A stretch of DNA of 7,811 nt from Ignavibacteriales bacterium (lineage in GTDB: Bacteria; Bacteroidota; Ignavibacteria; UBA10030). Made by a program: the position numbers and the translations under genes. Positions 6,987 to 7,811 of this stretch are shown in pieces. Position 1 is the stretch's first letter, and the number at the start of each line of letters is the position of its first letter. The stretch is taken from assembly GCA_016207365.1 (NCBI GenBank), contig JACQPU010000226.1, forward strand, positions 1 through 7,811, written 5' to 3'. The notes under the pieces are model-generated. The model was not told the DNA's origin, searched no databases, and worked only from the letters and a program-made list of their open reading frames with translations.

Positions 6987-7811
6987 GAAGTCACTCCGTG
7001 ACCGAAAGTTTCTGCCGCGCGCCCCGGCAATGGGGCGGGGAAGAACTCCGCATGGAGACGTTTCACCGCCTCGACAATATCCTTCTCGTCCAGTACAAGG
7101 CTCATGTTGATTTCAGAGGCCCCCTGCGAAATCATGACAACATTGATATCCCGGAGAGCATGAAATACGCGATCCGCAATTCCCGCCGTCGAGTGCATCT
7201 GTTCCCCGACGATGCACAGAATACTTTTGTGCTCGTACACCCCAACATCGCCGACTTCCGAGAGAGCCTTGACAATGTCTTCAAGATGATCAGTGTTGTC
7301 AATCGTGACCGACACGGCTACTTCGGATGTTGTGACAAGGTCAACCGGCGTCTGATAACGATTGAAAACGGAAAAGATTCTCTCGAGGAATCCATGCGCC
7401 ATCAACATCCGTGTTGACTGGATATTAACGACTGTGATTCCTTTCTTTGAAGCGATCGATTTCACCGGTACATTGGCTTTCGGCGGGTCGGCGATTATCA
7501 GCGTTCCGGGTGAGTCGGGGCGTCTGGAGTTCAGGACACGAACCGGGATGTTTTTTTCGACCGCCGGAAGAATGGTGCTCGGATGGAGCACACGAGCGCC
7601 AAAGTATGCAAGCTCCGAGGCTTCGCGGAACGAAATGACGTCGAGCTGGCGCGCGTCCGGGCAAATCCTCGGATCGGCGGTCAGTATGCCATCGACATCG
7701 GTCCAGATCTGAATTTCCTCGGCATCGAGCGCTGCTCCGACGATTGAGGCGGAAAAATCCGATCCCCCGCGGCCGAGAGTTGTTGTGACTCCCTTGCGCG
7801 TGGAGCCGATA
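6983..7811 (-). CDS. lysC: Aspartate kinase, AKIII (LysC) type, C-terminal ~275 residues (5' end cut by window edge)
   Basis: Phosphorylates aspartate, the entry step to lysine and the other aspartate-family amino acids. The visible part begins inside the kinase domain with TTTLGRGGSDFSA, then QIWTDVDGILTADPR and the end-of-domain stretch FREASELAYFGARVLHPS. It is followed by two ACT regulatory domains, about 7456-7230 and 7240-7035. The first contains NIQSTRMLMAHGFL and PVDLVTTSEVAVS, closely matching the lysine-binding ACT of E. coli AKIII, so feedback inhibition by lysine is likely. Against the 449 residues of E. coli LysC, roughly the first 170-190 residues are missing to the right. The C-terminus carries a short Pro/Gly-rich tail of about 18 residues after the last ACT helix. 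The fragment shows no homoserine dehydrogenase fusion. Its stop overlaps the dapB start. The promoter, and any lysine riboswitch, would lie outside the window. Confidence 0.97.
   Translation of the reverse strand, partial: IGSTRKGVTTTLGRGGSDFSASIVGAALDAEEIQIWTDVDGILTADPRICPDARQLDVISFREASELAYFGARVLHPSTILPAVEKNIPVRVLNSRRPDSPGTLIIADPPKANVPVKSIASKKGITVVNIQSTRMLMAHGFLERIFSVFNRYQTPVDLVTTSEVAVSVTIDNTDHLEDIVKALSEVGDVGVYEHKSILCIVGEQMHSTAGIADRVFHALRDINVVMISQGASEINMSLVLDEKDIVEAVKRLHAEFFPAPLPGRAAETFGHGVTS
6994..6997 (-). promoter_or_regulatory. Shine-Dalgarno site of dapB
   Basis: GGAG on the minus strand inside the last codons of lysC, 7 nt before the dapB ATG at 6986. Together with the ATGA overlap it fixes the dapB start. 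Confidence 0.65.

Noticed and set aside
6983..7591. Internal GTG at 7591 as the start of a separate regulatory (beta) subunit of aspartokinase, as in B. subtilis
   Set aside because: The frame continues without a break into the kinase domain upstream, the GTG encodes a conserved Val in ARVLHPS, and the ACT domains are of AKIII type, which is not known to use internal starts.
1..7811. Search for CRISPR arrays, tRNA or rRNA genes, insertion sequences, toxin-antitoxin or defence genes
   Set aside because: The minus strand is almost fully occupied by seven conserved genes with short gaps; no spaced direct repeats, RNA gene motifs, transposase motifs or terminal inverted repeats were seen.

Overview
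The window is a block of chromosomal genes from a bacterium, about 54-55% GC by eye. All seven genes lie on the minus strand, so transcription runs from right to left. The gene content is housekeeping: lysine/diaminopimelate biosynthesis, a seryl-tRNA synthetase, a sugar-nucleotide-type reductase, a metal transporter and an ABC exporter. The short DapB, the stand-alone RmlD/MAT2B-like reductase and the scarcity of Shine-Dalgarno sites fit the Bacteroidota/Chlorobiota (Ignavibacteria-like) group. That placement is an inference from protein style, not a proven taxonomy.

Layout from 5' to 3' on the minus strand: the C-terminal ~275 residues of a lysine-sensitive-type aspartokinase (lysC, cut by the right edge); dapB; dapA; dapD; an extended short-chain reductase of the RmlD/MAT2B type; a NicO/UreH-like nickel/cobalt-type transporter with a very histidine-rich loop; serS; a 67-nt gap built of degenerate 7-nt units; and a YheI/BmrC-like ABC exporter subunit whose end is cut by the left edge. 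Junctions are tight: 4-nt overlaps at lysC/dapB and dapD/reductase, gaps of 11, 4, 3 and 33 nt at the others down to serS, then 67 nt before the exporter. The first six genes, and probably serS, look like one transcription unit.

Working together, LysC phosphorylates aspartate. Aspartate-semialdehyde dehydrogenase is not in the window. DapA condenses the semialdehyde with pyruvate, DapB reduces the product to tetrahydrodipicolinate, and DapD succinylates it, so the organism uses the succinylase route to meso-diaminopimelate and lysine. The later steps (aminotransferase, dapE, dapF, lysA) must lie elsewhere. The reductase, transporter, SerS and exporter have no obvious role in lysine synthesis and look like riders in the operon.

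I do not see a new defence, mobile or RNA-based system. There is no CRISPR array, tRNA, rRNA, IS element or convincing terminator. The points most worth a second look are the heptanucleotide array between serS and the exporter, the degenerate ATPase site in the exporter, and the unexplained reductase coupled to dapD.
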